A DNA stretch of 64,000 nucleotides, taken from positions 558,001 through 622,000 of the forward strand of contig NZ_LOJF01000001.1 of NCBI RefSeq assembly GCF_001494635.1. The letters are read 5' to 3'. The notes under the pieces are model-generated. The model was not told where the DNA came from and did no database searches. It saw only the letters and a list, made by a program, of their open reading frames with translations. This document shows positions 17,787 to 25,948 of this stretch, piece by piece. This stretch comes from Tractidigestivibacter scatoligenes. GTDB taxonomy: Bacteria > Actinomycetota > Coriobacteriia > Coriobacteriales > Atopobiaceae. Positions within the stretch are counted from its first letter, which is position 1, and each line of letters begins with the position of its first letter. Made by a program: the position numbers and the translations under genes.

Positions 17787-20786
17787 ATGGCCCATTCGAG
17801 GAGAGACATTCAGCGAGGTGCCGGGAGGAGGTCGGCGACGCCAGGGGTGCACGTGACGCGCAAGAAGGTCTTTTTCGCGCTTGCCGTGGCTTTCATGGTC
17901 GCTGTGATGGTCGTGGGATTTATTCTCGAGAACAGTGTGAGCCCCGTAGTCACGAGGCTCTTCGGCACGCTTGTGGACAAGCCTTCCGAGGAAACCGTTG
18001 CTGCGACCAATGACTCCGCGCGCCAGCTGGCAAGCGAGGTCGAGGCCCAGGGGGCCGTCCTTCTCGCCAACAACGGCACATTGCCACTCTCGAGCGACGT
18101 CACCAAGGTGAACGTCTTTGGGTGGGCGTCCGTCGACTGGCTGGGCGGCGGCTCGGGTTCCGGCTGCGTGACCTCGGTGGAGACGGACCTCATCTCGGCG
18201 CTGAACGATGCCGGCATCGAGACAAACACCGAGCTTACGGCCATGTACCAGGATTTTCGTGCCTCCGGAAAGCGCCCCAAGACCCTCTCGAGCAAACCAG
18301 AGGAGTCGAGCGTGCTCTACGAGCCCTCGATTGCGGACCGTACGTGCTATACCGACGAGCTGCTTCAAAACGCGCAGGATTTCTCGGACACTGCCATCGT
18401 GGTGCTGCAACGCTATGCGGGAGAGAGCAACGACATGCCGCTTGTGCAGTACAAGGTATCCGAGAAGAACGGCTTGGTGGAAACGGACGCCAGCAGGCCC
18501 TCCCTTGACCTCTCGACTGAGGAGGAGGCCCTTCTCGCCTATGTGGGCGCCACGTACAAGAACGTTATTGTGGTGGTGAACTCGACAAACGCCATGGTGC
18601 TGGGCGCCCTTGACTCCACGCCCGGCATTGACGCCGTGCTGCTTGCAGGCTACACGGGCCAGTACGGCGCCGAGGTGCTGCCGCAGATTCTGTGGGGCGA
18701 GGTGAACCCCTCCGGGCGCACGGCAGACACCTACGCGTACGACTTCTCGACCGCGCCGGCCTATGCCAGCGCAAGCGAGCATGTTGGTGCGTATATCTCG
18801 GCCGATGGTCTCTATCCCGCGGACGGCACCCAGAACGGCAACTTCTCCCTGCCCGAGGCCTATAACCAGGTCTCGTACGTGGATTACTCCGAGGGCATCT
18901 ACGTGGGCTACAAGTGGTACGAGACGGCGGACGCCGAGGGCTTCTGGAGCAACGTATCCAACGATCACGGCACGGGCTACCGGGGCGTTGTTCAGTACCC
19001 GTTTGGCTTTGGACTCTCGTACACCACGTTTGACTGGCAGGTTGTCGATGCGCCGCCGCAGGGCTCTGAGCTGGGAGACAGCGCTTCGGTCACCGTTCGC
19101 GTTACCAATACGGGCAGCGTTGCCGGGCGCGACGTGGTCGAACTCTACTACAGTGCCCCCTACACTGCAGGCGGCATCGAGAAGAGCGCTGTGGTGCTGG
19201 GGGACTACGCCAAGACCAGCCAGCTTGCGCCGGGCGAGTCCGAGGACGTCACGCTTACCGTGAGCGCTCGCGCCATGGCGAGCTACGACTGCTACGACGC
19301 AAACGGCAACGGCTTTGCCGGGTGGGAGCTTGACCCCGGAACGTACACGCTCACGCTGCGGCATGACGCCCATACCGTGGATGACGCCGAGGGCGCAACG
19401 CTTTCGCTTGGGCTCTCTCAAGGCCGGCAGTTTCCCACGGACGAGAAGACCGGAGCTCAGGTTACCAATCGCTTCACCGGCCAGGATGTCGCGGATGGCG
19501 TGAGCGCGGACGGGCTTGGCACTGGCCAGGACATTACGTACCTCTCGCGCGCTGACTTTGCGGGAACCTATCCAGAGGTTGCCTCGACGCGTGTCATGCC
19601 CACGAGCGTCGCCGCGCTCAACCTGTATACATACGAGGAGCGAGCTGCTGATGACGCCCGCAGCGCGACGATGCCTACAACCGGGGCACGCAACGGCCTG
19701 GCCATCGAGAGGAACGGCGTCATCACGGGCCTGGGGCGCAAGCTGGGCGCCAACTACGGCGACCCCCAGTGGGACTCTCTCCTCGACCAGCTTACGGTTG
19801 CCGAGATGGAGCAGCTTGTCACCAACGCGTACTCTGGCGCCTCGCCGCTCGCCTCGGTGGGAAGAACGTCCGAGACCCGCGAGCTTGACGGCCCGGCGCA
19901 GATCGAGAGCTTCGTGCCCACCAACCCCGGGACGGGCTTTCCTAGCGCGGTTGTTCTCGCGCAGACGTGGAACCGCGACCTTGCCCGGCAGGTGGGGCTT
20001 GCCTGTGGGGAGCAGGCGGCGCAGCGTGGGCTTTCTGGCTGGTACGCGCCGTGCGCGAACCTCCACCGCACCCCCTTTGGCGGGCGCAACTACGAGTACT
20101 ACTCCGAGGACTCCCAGCTTGTGGGACAGACCTGCGGCAACGTAGTGGCGGGCGCGCGCGACGCGGGCGTGTACTGCTACGTTAAGCACCTGGCGCTCAA
20201 CGACGGCGAGGCCTACGTCTACCGCGATGGCGTCTACACCTGGCTCTCTGAGCAGACGCTTCGCGAGGTCTACCTCGAGCCCTTCCGAACTGTGGTGGAG
20301 GACTACGGCGGAACGGCGCTCATGAGCTCCTACAACCGCGTTGGCGCGGTGTGGGCGGGTGGCTCCGAGGCCCTGCTCACGGACGTGCTTCGTGGCGAGT
20401 GGGGCTTCAACGGGGTTGTGGTGACCGACTTCTCGGATCACACCGCCTACATGAACGGTGACCAGATGCTCCGGCATGGCGGAGACCTCTGGATGCAGAT
20501 GTCCGGCGGGTCTCTCGCATCTAACCCAAGCTCTGCCAGCTACGTGAGCGAGCTTCGCCGTGCGACAAAAGACTTCCTCTACGCCTATCTCGATGCGCGC
20601 GTGGCAAACGAGAGCTACGCAGATGCCACGGGGGACATCTCTGCAGCGCGGCCGAGAAGCTCGACCATCACGACGCCCGGGCGTACCCTGCTTGCCATGC
20701 TGCGCGTGGTCTCGGTGGTACTTGTGGGCATTGCGACCTGGCGCCTTGTGGTTGGCATCAAGAAGAAGGGCGCCGAGAAGGCCTAG
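17787..20786 (+). CDS. Membrane-anchored GH3 glycosidase, permuted domain order
   Basis: A 999-residue extracytoplasmic GH3-family enzyme (beta-glucosidase or related). The usual order is reversed: a transmembrane helix (about 27-46), then the GH3 C-terminal-type domain (EAQGAVLLANNGTLPLS onward), an FnIII-like domain starting near YPFGFGLSYTTF (about 403), and last the catalytic barrel (from LTVAEMEQLV, about 667) with nucleophile region GVVVTDFSD (Asp881). A second transmembrane helix (about 965-985) and a KKKGAEKA tail end the protein. YVKHLALNDGEAY is the conserved KH segment. An alternative GTG start with GGGAGGAGG lies near 17850. The same layout recurs at 49008-52094. Substrate cannot be told from sequence. 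Confidence 0.88.
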   Translation: MAHSRRDIQRGAGRRSATPGVHVTRKKVFFALAVAFMVAVMVVGFILENSVSPVVTRLFGTLVDKPSEETVAATNDSARQLASEVEAQGAVLLANNGTLPLSSDVTKVNVFGWASVDWLGGGSGSGCVTSVETDLISALNDAGIETNTELTAMYQDFRASGKRPKTLSSKPEESSVLYEPSIADRTCYTDELLQNAQDFSDTAIVVLQRYAGESNDMPLVQYKVSEKNGLVETDASRPSLDLSTEEEALLAYVGATYKNVIVVVNSTNAMVLGALDSTPGIDAVLLAGYTGQYGAEVLPQILWGEVNPSGRTADTYAYDFSTAPAYASASEHVGAYISADGLYPADGTQNGNFSLPEAYNQVSYVDYSEGIYVGYKWYETADAEGFWSNVSNDHGTGYRGVVQYPFGFGLSYTTFDWQVVDAPPQGSELGDSASVTVRVTNTGSVAGRDVVELYYSAPYTAGGIEKSAVVLGDYAKTSQLAPGESEDVTLTVSARAMASYDCYDANGNGFAGWELDPGTYTLTLRHDAHTVDDAEGATLSLGLSQGRQFPTDEKTGAQVTNRFTGQDVADGVSADGLGTGQDITYLSRADFAGTYPEVASTRVMPTSVAALNLYTYEERAADDARSATMPTTGARNGLAIERNGVITGLGRKLGANYGDPQWDSLLDQLTVAEMEQLVTNAYSGASPLASVGRTSETRELDGPAQIESFVPTNPGTGFPSAVVLAQTWNRDLARQVGLACGEQAAQRGLSGWYAPCANLHRTPFGGRNYEYYSEDSQLVGQTCGNVVAGARDAGVYCYVKHLALNDGEAYVYRDGVYTWLSEQTLREVYLEPFRTVVEDYGGTALMSSYNRVGAVWAGGSEALLTDVLRGEWGFNGVVVTDFSDHTAYMNGDQMLRHGGDLWMQMSGGSLASNPSSASYVSELRRATKDFLYAYLDARVANESYADATGDISAARPRSSTITTPGRTLLAMLRVVSVVLVGIATWRLVVGIKKKGAEKA

Positions 20787-20899
20787 ATGGCAGGCTGGCC
20801 GGACCTCCTGAACGGTAGCCGAGCGAAAGCAACGCTCCAGCGAGCGGCGAGTGTGCTGCAAGGGGCTCAGTGTGTCTCGGCGTCTATACATCGGGCAGA

Positions 20900-20977
20900 A
20901 TTATTGCGCAATTTTTCAGAGCGTACTGAAGCACAACTGGTCAAATACAGAATCTTCCAGGAATAACGTTCAATAAT
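20900..20977. repeat. Quasi-palindromic element, family C copy 1
   Basis: A 78-bp unit beginning ATTATTGCGCAATTTTTC and ending GAATAACGTTCAATAAT, whose two ends are near-complements. An internal ACTGGTCAAATACAG is shared with copy 2 (21035-21111). A third copy lies inverted at 62078-62154. The constant 77-78 bp length points to a mobile or amplified unit such as a small MITE. Confidence 0.65.
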
Positions 20978-21034
20978 CGAGAGAGACTGGCACCCTGTAA
21001 TAGCAATAAGAAAGTACGAGCGGCTCAAGAAGGG

Positions 21035-21111
21035 ATTATTGCGCGTTATTTCACGGCAGAATGAACTCTAACTGGACAAATACAGTGCTAGCTAGAAATA
21101 TCGTGCAATAA
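21035..21111. repeat. Quasi-palindromic element, family C copy 2
   Basis: A 77-bp direct copy of the element at 20900-20977, beginning ATTATTGCGCGTTATTTC and ending GAAATATCGTGCAATAA, with the internal ACTGGACAAATACAG. The similarity continues past the element (gcaccctg and gcgccctg), suggesting a duplicated segment of about 115 bp. Confidence 0.65.
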
Positions 21112-21140
21112 CTGAGCAGAACGGGCGCCCTGCGGTACAG

Positions 21141-21177
21141 AAAACGGCCCGGAGGGCACATATGCCGTCCGGGCCGT
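21141..21177 (-). terminator. Rho-independent terminator of the aldolase gene
   Basis: On the minus strand a 10-bp stem, ACGGCCCGGA with TCCGGGCCGT, encloses a 14-base loop and is followed directly by TTTT. It begins 21 bp past the aldolase stop, the ideal place and form. Confidence 0.85.
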
Positions 21178-21197
21178 ACGTTGCTCTGTGCGTGCGC

Positions 21198-22049
21198 CTA
21201 CGCCTTGTTGGTGGAGCCCAGGTTGTCCATGTGGGAGGCGACGACCTTGTAGATCTCCTCCATGCCGGGCTTCGAGGGCTTCTTGGGATCGAAGTTGTTG
21301 GGATTCTCGGCCATGTACCCCATGAAGCCACGGGTGAACGCCTGGCGCAGCTCGGTGGCATAGTTCACCTTGCAGATGCCGTTCTTGATGGCCTCGGCGA
21401 CCTGGTCGTCGGGCACGCCGGAGGTGCCGTGAAGGACCAGCGGCACGTCGACGCGGTTGCGGATCTCCTTGAGGACGCCCTGCTCGATGTGCGGGGTGCC
21501 CTTGTAGACGCCGTGTGCGGTGCCAACGCCAACGGCAAGCGAGCTGCACTTGGTGCGGTTTACGAACTCCTCGGCCTCATCGGGGTCGGTGTAGGGGTTC
21601 TCGCCCTTGACCGCTGGGCCGTCATCCTCCTTGCCGCCAACCTTGCCAAGCTCGGCCTCCACGGGCACGCCCATGGCGATGGCGACCTTGGTAACGCTCT
21701 CGGTGAGGGCCATGTTCTCCTCGAAGGGCACGTGGGAGCCGTCGATCATGACGGAGGTGTAGCCGGCGCGCAGGGCCTGCATGCAGCGATCGAAGCCGTC
21801 GCCGTGATCGAGGTGCAGCGCCACGGGGACGCTTGCGCTCTCGGCGGCAACGCGTACCATGGCGGCAAAGTAGTCGAGGTTGGCGTACTTGATGGTGCCC
21901 GGGGTGGTCTGCATGATGACGGGGGAGTGCTTGTCCTCGGCGGCCTTGATGACGGCCATCACGAACTCGAGGTTCTCCACGTTGAACGCACCCACGGCGT
22001 AGTGGCCGGCCTGGGCGTCGAGCAGCATTTCCTTGGTTGTGACAAGCAT
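21198..22049 (-). CDS. Class II fructose/tagatose-bisphosphate aldolase
   Basis: A 283-residue zinc-dependent aldolase of the Fba/GatY/KbaY family that cleaves a ketohexose bisphosphate to dihydroxyacetone phosphate and glyceraldehyde-3-phosphate. Seen: GAFNVENLEFVMAV near the N-terminus, catalytic ALHLDHGDGF (about 77-86), EAELGKVGGKEDD (zinc ligand region), VGVGTAHGVYKG and LHGTSGVPDDQV. The length fits GatY/KbaY as well as Fba. Close to a PfkB kinase and a GalNAc gene set, it is a good candidate for tagatose-1,6-bisphosphate cleavage, but it could equally be the glycolytic enzyme. GAAGGGAGAGC precedes the ATG. It ends with its own terminator. Confidence 0.9.
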   Translation of the reverse strand: MLVTTKEMLLDAQAGHYAVGAFNVENLEFVMAVIKAAEDKHSPVIMQTTPGTIKYANLDYFAAMVRVAAESASVPVALHLDHGDGFDRCMQALRAGYTSVMIDGSHVPFEENMALTESVTKVAIAMGVPVEAELGKVGGKEDDGPAVKGENPYTDPDEAEEFVNRTKCSSLAVGVGTAHGVYKGTPHIEQGVLKEIRNRVDVPLVLHGTSGVPDDQVAEAIKNGICKVNYATELRQAFTRGFMGYMAENPNNFDPKKPSKPGMEEIYKVVASHMDNLGSTNKA

Positions 22050-22068
22050 CGCGCTCTCCCTTCACGTT

Positions 22069-22088
22069 CCCACGGGCTGTGCCGTGGG
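22069..22088 (-). other. Small hairpin in the aldolase leader
   Basis: CCCACGG and CCGTGGG form a 7-bp perfect stem with a 6-base loop 20 bp upstream of the aldolase start, within its probable 5' leader. Function unknown. Confidence 0.35.
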
Positions 22089-22310
22089 GCTTCCTTATCT
22101 GCAACGTGATTGTATCGTGCCTGCTTGCAGACGTGGTCTTGGGCAAATGGCGGTACTGGTCAGCAACGAAAAGCGACCGCAAGGCGCCGGTGGCCGCAGA
22201 CGTCCGGAAGGGCTCCCCAGGGCTTTCCAAAACGCAGAAAAGAAAGAATTCTGCTTGTGATATCTTTCTTTTAAACAAAGAGAAGGAAACACAGTTTGCA
22301 CACATGCGTA

Positions 22311-22373
22311 GTGGGATTGATTTGCCGGGCAGTGGGATTGATTTGCCGGGCAGTGGGATTGATTTGCCGGGCA
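22311..22373 (+). repeat. Three perfect tandem 21-bp repeats upstream of a DeoR gene
   Basis: Three identical 21-bp units run head to tail; each starts GTGGGATTGA and ends TTTGCCGGGCA. They finish 28 bp before the DeoR start at 22402, in the 352-bp gap shared with the divergent aldolase gene. The 21-bp period is two helix turns, so the units face the same side of the DNA, as expected for an operator array. The TGCCGGGCA part is itself nearly palindromic. No other gene is visible in the gap. Confidence 0.85.
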
Positions 22374-22401
22374 ACTTAATCCCGCGGGCGAGGAGGAGCA
22401 C

Positions 22402-23175
22402 ATGACCGAGTTTGCAGAGGAGAGGCGCGCGGCAATTCTCTCGATGCTTGAGAGAAACTCATCTGTGCAGGTTGCCGAGGTGGCAGATGCCCTTGGCGTG
22501 TCTCGCGTCACCGCGCGAGCAGATCTTGATGCCCTCGCACGCGACGGCAAGCTGCGCCGCACGCACGGTGGGGCGGTCTCGCTCTCTCGAACGCTCACGG
22601 TGTCGATCCAGGACCTGCGCGTCAACGTGAACGTGGAGGCAAAGCGCGCCATCGCCCGGGAAGCCGCGAAGTTTGTCGAGCCAGGCCAGTCCGTGCTCGT
22701 GGACACGGGAACCACGGGCCTTGAGCTCGTGCGCGCGCTGGGCGATCGCGGTGAGGTGACCATCGTGACGGCAGACCTCACCATTGCCGACTACGTCGAT
22801 CGCTCCATGCCCTCCGCCGAGGTGGTTCTCCTAGGTGGTGCCCTGCGCAAAGGCCACCGCTACACCTCTGGGGCCGTGGCTGTATCGGCGCTCTCGATGC
22901 TTCGGCCAGACGTTGCCTTCGTGTGCCCAACCGCCTTTGCCCCCGGCCGCGGCTTCATGACTGGCTACGAGGGTATGGCGGAACTCAAGCGCGCGTTTCT
23001 CGCCTGCGCGGGCACAACCTGCGTGCTCATGGATGCGAGCAAGGTGGGCGCCCGTGGCCTCTTCTTCTTTGGCGACGTGGGTGACGCCGATGTCATAGTG
23101 ATGGAAAAAGACCCCGAGGGCGCCGTTGCCGGCTGCCTCGGGGATCTTCCAACAAGACTTGATCCTTGCGGGTGA
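22402..23175 (+). CDS. DeoR-family sugar regulator (second copy)
   Basis: A 257-residue DeoR regulator, paralogous to the one at 16934. Seen: EERRAAILSMLERNSSVQVA, then SRVTARADLDALARDGKLRRTHGG, and a sensor domain with VLVDTGTTGLELV, VVLLGGALRKGHRYTSG and LMDASKVGARGLFF. GAGGAGGAGC precedes the ATG. It is divergent from the aldolase and convergent with the PfkB kinase at 23190, so it is well placed to control both, and the tandem repeat in its own leader suggests autoregulation. Confidence 0.92.
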   Translation: MTEFAEERRAAILSMLERNSSVQVAEVADALGVSRVTARADLDALARDGKLRRTHGGAVSLSRTLTVSIQDLRVNVNVEAKRAIAREAAKFVEPGQSVLVDTGTTGLELVRALGDRGEVTIVTADLTIADYVDRSMPSAEVVLLGGALRKGHRYTSGAVAVSALSMLRPDVAFVCPTAFAPGRGFMTGYEGMAELKRAFLACAGTTCVLMDASKVGARGLFFFGDVGDADVIVMEKDPEGAVAGCLGDLPTRLDPCG

Positions 23176-23189
23176 GTAGGGGCGGTACC

Positions 23190-24122
23190 TTAGGCTATGC
23201 GCTCCACGCGGGTGCCGTCCATGAGGCCGCGCGCGACCTCCATGTCAAAGTGGCCGGTCGAGGCAGACATGCAGTTGGCGCTTGCGCAGGCCATCGCATA
23301 GCGCAGCTGCTCGGCGGGCTCCATCCCTCGCGCCATGGCAACGGCAAAGGCCCCAACCATGGTGTCACCGGCCCCCACGGGGTTCACGACATCAATCTTG
23401 GGGGCAATCCCCCGGAAGGTCCCCGTGTCGCATGCCATCACGGCACCGTCGCCACCGAGCGAGACCACCACCTGCGCAATTCCGCGCTCGTGGAGCTCGT
23501 GCGCCGCGCCGATGACCTCCTCCACCGAGGAGACATTGCGATCAAGGATCTGGCCAATCTCATCAGTGTTGGGCTTCACCATGGTGGGAAGCGCATCGAT
23601 GCTTGCCTTGAGCGTGGCGCCGGAGGTATCGAGGATGCATGGCTTGCCCTGCGAGCGAACTAGCTTGATGAGACGCACATAGGTGTCGGCGGGCAGCCCC
23701 TTGGGGAAGCTGCCGCTCATGGTGACCACGTCCGCGCGCGAGACGAGCGAGACGAGCCGCTCCTCGAGGGCGGCGAGCTCCTCGGGCGTCACCTCGCGGC
23801 CGGGCTCCAGGAACTCGGTGGAGAGGCCGTCGGGCTCGAGCACGTTCACGCAGCAGCGCGTCTCGGTTGTCACCTCGACAAAATCATGGGGAATGCCATC
23901 GCAGTCAAGTAACTCGCAGAGGAGTCGCCCGTTGTTGCCACCAACAAAGCCAGTCGCAAGGACCTCCTCGCCGCACGTGGCAACAGAGCGCGACGCGTTA
24001 AGGCCCTTTCCGCCCGCGTTGTCGATGCACTCCGCCACGCGCATGACGGTGCCGCGCTCGAGGTTGGAAGCGATGCGGTAGGCCTTGTCGATGGAAGTGT
24101 TGAGCGTGACGGTGAGAATCAT
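23190..24122 (-). CDS. PfkB-family hexose-phosphate kinase (tagatose-6-P or fructose-1-P kinase)
   Basis: A 310-residue PfkB kinase with all usual motifs: LTVTLNTSIDKAYRI at the N-terminus, NAGGKGLNASRSVA (near 38-51), MSGSFPKGLP, VVSLGGDGAVMA and the intact NPVGAGDTMVGAF catalytic motif. It resembles LacC/FruK-type kinases. Given the GalNAc genes immediately upstream on the other strand and the aldolase nearby, tagatose-6-phosphate is the likely substrate; fructose-1-phosphate remains possible. The start at 24122 follows GGGAGGAACACC. It meets the DeoR gene tail to tail with a 14-bp gap. Confidence 0.87.
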   Translation of the reverse strand: MILTVTLNTSIDKAYRIASNLERGTVMRVAECIDNAGGKGLNASRSVATCGEEVLATGFVGGNNGRLLCELLDCDGIPHDFVEVTTETRCCVNVLEPDGLSTEFLEPGREVTPEELAALEERLVSLVSRADVVTMSGSFPKGLPADTYVRLIKLVRSQGKPCILDTSGATLKASIDALPTMVKPNTDEIGQILDRNVSSVEEVIGAAHELHERGIAQVVVSLGGDGAVMACDTGTFRGIAPKIDVVNPVGAGDTMVGAFAVAMARGMEPAEQLRYAMACASANCMSASTGHFDMEVARGLMDGTRVERIA

Positions 24123-24530
24123 GGTGTTCCTCCCTGCAACTCTGGGGTGCAAAATAGATACCAGTTGCTGAAAATAACAAACCGGACCTATGAGTTTTGT
24201 CCTTTGGTAACAACCACTGGATATACCAGAAATCTAACGTATCTATGCGAGAAAAACTCCGTCAGGGTATGCTGGTATCGATAAATTGGTACCACTACCT
24301 GCGATAACACGCCGTGACCGTAATGAATTTAACCGCAAGCGGCATTCAAGAAATAAAAACCAAGTTTTCTCTGGACTAAATGCGGAGGTCTTGTAAAGTA
24401 GCCGTAGTTGAAATGTGGTAGTAACCAGTAACCGAGAAGCACGACGGGCGTAACAAAGAGGTTCCTTGTTGGAACCAAAAGTCTTCTAGCCTAGAGAGCG
24501 TTACGAAGACCCCGTCAGAGGAGGACTTGC
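24123..24530. promoter_or_regulatory. Divergent control region between PfkB kinase and GalNAc PTS
   Basis: A 408-bp AT-rich region with no gene. It holds several TGGT/ACCA dyads that could bind the GntR regulator encoded downstream: CTGG-atata-CCAG at 24217-24229, TGGTACCA at 24287-24294, and further ACCAG/TGGTA half-sites. A GGTTCC-ttgtt-GGAACC hairpin lies about 60 bp before the EIIA start. NagR/DasR-type GntR proteins use TGGT-ACCA boxes, so the match is plausible, but not to a strict consensus. Confidence 0.45.
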
Positions 24531-24962
24531 ATGGTCGGATTTGTGCTCACTGGTCACGGAGACTTTTCCGTTGGTCTCGACAGCTCCGTCAAGATGATCG
24601 CGGGCTCGCAGGAGGAGTTCGACGTCGTACCGTTCCACGAGGACGAGGCAGGCGAGTTCCCCCAGAAGCTGGCGGACGCCATTGCCGCCTCCGCTGAGAG
24701 GAACGACGGTGTGATTGTCTTCTGCGACCTCATGGGTGGCACGCCGTTCAACCAGGCCATGATGAACACGCAGCTCGTTCCTGGCGTCGAGGTCATCGCG
24801 GGCACCAACCTGCCCATGCTCCTCGAGGTCCTCGCCACCCGCACGCCCGAGTCCACCACGCAGGAGCTCATCGACTGCGCGGTTGAGGCCGGCAAGCAGG
24901 GCGTCGTCCACATGGTCCTCACCGTTGACGACGAGCCCGACTCCGACGATCTGGGCCTGTAA
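24531..24962 (+). CDS. PTS mannose-family EIIA (GalNAc type)
   Basis: A 143-residue EIIA of the mannose/sorbose family that accepts phosphate from HPr at His9 in LTGHGDFS. FCDLMGGTPFNQAMM and GVEVIAGTNLPMLLE are the other family segments. First gene of a mannose-family PTS operon; GAGGAGGACTTGC precedes the ATG. Its stop overlaps the next start (TAATG). Context with AgaS and NagA indicates N-acetylgalactosamine or galactosamine as substrate, so it corresponds to AgaF. Confidence 0.92.
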   Translation: MVGFVLTGHGDFSVGLDSSVKMIAGSQEEFDVVPFHEDEAGEFPQKLADAIAASAERNDGVIVFCDLMGGTPFNQAMMNTQLVPGVEVIAGTNLPMLLEVLATRTPESTTQELIDCAVEAGKQGVVHMVLTVDDEPDSDDLGL

Positions 24963-25246
24963 TGGACTTCTGGCAGAACGTGCTTGCGGCCTGCGCGGCG
25001 CTGCTCATCCTCATCGCCATCATGGGCGTTGTCTATGCGATCTACAGCGCGGTAAAGGCAAACAAGCAGAAGGCCTACTTCGCCGAGCTCCACGCCAACC
25101 TCAAGGTTGGGCAGCGCGTCGCCTTTGCCGGTGGTCTCTTTGGCAGGGTAGTCCGTGTGGGCGAGGAGACCTGTGACGTCGAGGTCAAGTCCGGTGCGGT
25201 CGTGGAGGTCTCGAGGTTTGCGATCCAGGAGATCTCAAAGAAGTAG
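24962..25246 (+). CDS. YajC-like membrane protein in PTS operon
   Basis: A 94-residue protein with one N-terminal transmembrane helix (about 8-30) and a short YajC-type cytoplasmic domain: ELHANLKVGQRVAFAGGLFGRVVRV. YajC is an accessory subunit of the Sec translocon, but this copy is embedded in a PTS operon, overlapping the EIIA stop by one base and 94 bp before EIIB. Streptococcal glycosaminoglycan-type PTS loci also carry a yajC-like gene, which supports a PTS-linked role. It is unlikely to be the genome's housekeeping YajC, though that cannot be excluded. Confidence 0.8.
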   Translation: MDFWQNVLAACAALLILIAIMGVVYAIYSAVKANKQKAYFAELHANLKVGQRVAFAGGLFGRVVRVGEETCDVEVKSGAVVEVSRFAIQEISKK

Positions 25247-25340
25247 GTCGTGTCATCGCAAGCCAGTTGGCCCGTTCGTAGTTTGAAGGAAAACTCTCGC
25301 CCGCAAATATGCGAGCGAGTACGAGAAAGGGGAAGCAAGC

Positions 25341-25823
25341 ATGGCTGAGCCCAACATTCTTCTTACCAGGATTGACAACCGCCTGATTCACGGCCAGGTC
25401 GCCACCCAGTGGACAAGCACCATCGGCGCAAACCTGATCCTCGTTGCCAACGATGAGGTTGCCGGCAACAAGATGCGCCAGAAGCTCATGGACATGGCCG
25501 CGCCTCAGGGCGTTGCTACCAGGTACTTCTCCATCCAGAAGACCATCGACGTTATCCATAAGGCCGCTGCTCGCCAGCACATCTTCCTCATTGTCGAGAA
25601 CCCTGAGGACGCGCTGCGCCTCGTCAAGGGCGGCGTGCCCATCAAGAAGCTCAACATCGGCAACATGCACATGTCCGAGGGCAAGCGCCAGGTCGCAACC
25701 TCCGTTGCCGTGAACGACGAGGACGTCGCTGCCTTCCGTGCGCTGCAGGACGCAGGCGTAGAGCTCTCGATCCAGCGCGTTCCGAGCACGGCGGTCGAGC
25801 CTACGGCAAAGCTCTTCGAGTAG
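25341..25823 (+). CDS. agaV: PTS mannose-family EIIB (GalNAc type)
   Basis: A 160-residue EIIB of the mannose family. The phosphorylated His is His17 in RIDNRLIHGQVATQW, the family signature; LILVANDEVAGNKMRQKLMD follows. Close to AgaV/ManB-type proteins. GAAAGGGGAAGCAAGC precedes the ATG. A stem-loop in the 125-bp gap after it may alter relative expression of EIIB and EIIC. Confidence 0.9.
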   Translation: MAEPNILLTRIDNRLIHGQVATQWTSTIGANLILVANDEVAGNKMRQKLMDMAAPQGVATRYFSIQKTIDVIHKAAARQHIFLIVENPEDALRLVKGGVPIKKLNIGNMHMSEGKRQVATSVAVNDEDVAAFRALQDAGVELSIQRVPSTAVEPTAKLFE

Positions 25824-25862
25824 CCATCTAGCGCTTTTCGCAACAACTTAGTTTGGTCGTGC

Positions 25863-25883
25863 GCACCCGTGAGGGACGGGTGC
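25863..25883 (+). other. Stem-loop between EIIB and EIIC genes
   Basis: GCACCCGT and ACGGGTGC form an 8-bp stem with a 5-base loop inside the operon. It has no T-run, so an mRNA-processing or stability role is more likely than termination. Confidence 0.4.
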
Positions 25884-25948
25884 TGGCGATAGCTCTGTCT
25901 CTATCCGTGGCACGTGGTACTAGGAACCATAGGAAAGGAGGAACAAGG

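Larger units (their letters stand above)
20787..21197. other. Gene-free gap holding two family C repeats and the aldolase terminator
   Basis: This 411-bp stretch between convergent genes is AT-rich compared with its neighbours. It contains two tandem copies of a 77-78 bp quasi-palindromic repeat and a terminator for the aldolase. No convincing coding region was seen. Confidence 0.6.

Noticed and set aside
17649-20891. A 1080-codon open frame antisense to the GH3 gene
   Set aside because: The plus-strand GH3 has full domain and catalytic motifs; the antisense frame is Arg/Ala/Val-rich and motif-free.
20787-21197. Possible insertion sequence between the GH3 and aldolase genes
   Set aside because: Only short palindromic repeats are present; no transposase or long terminal repeats were found.
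22311-22373. Possible CRISPR array
   Set aside because: The three 21-bp units are directly adjacent with no spacers, and no cas genes are present.
24123-24530. Strict NagR/DasR-type box for the GntR regulator
   Set aside because: TGGT and ACCA half-sites exist, but none gives a full 16-bp consensus, so only a weak regulatory call was made.
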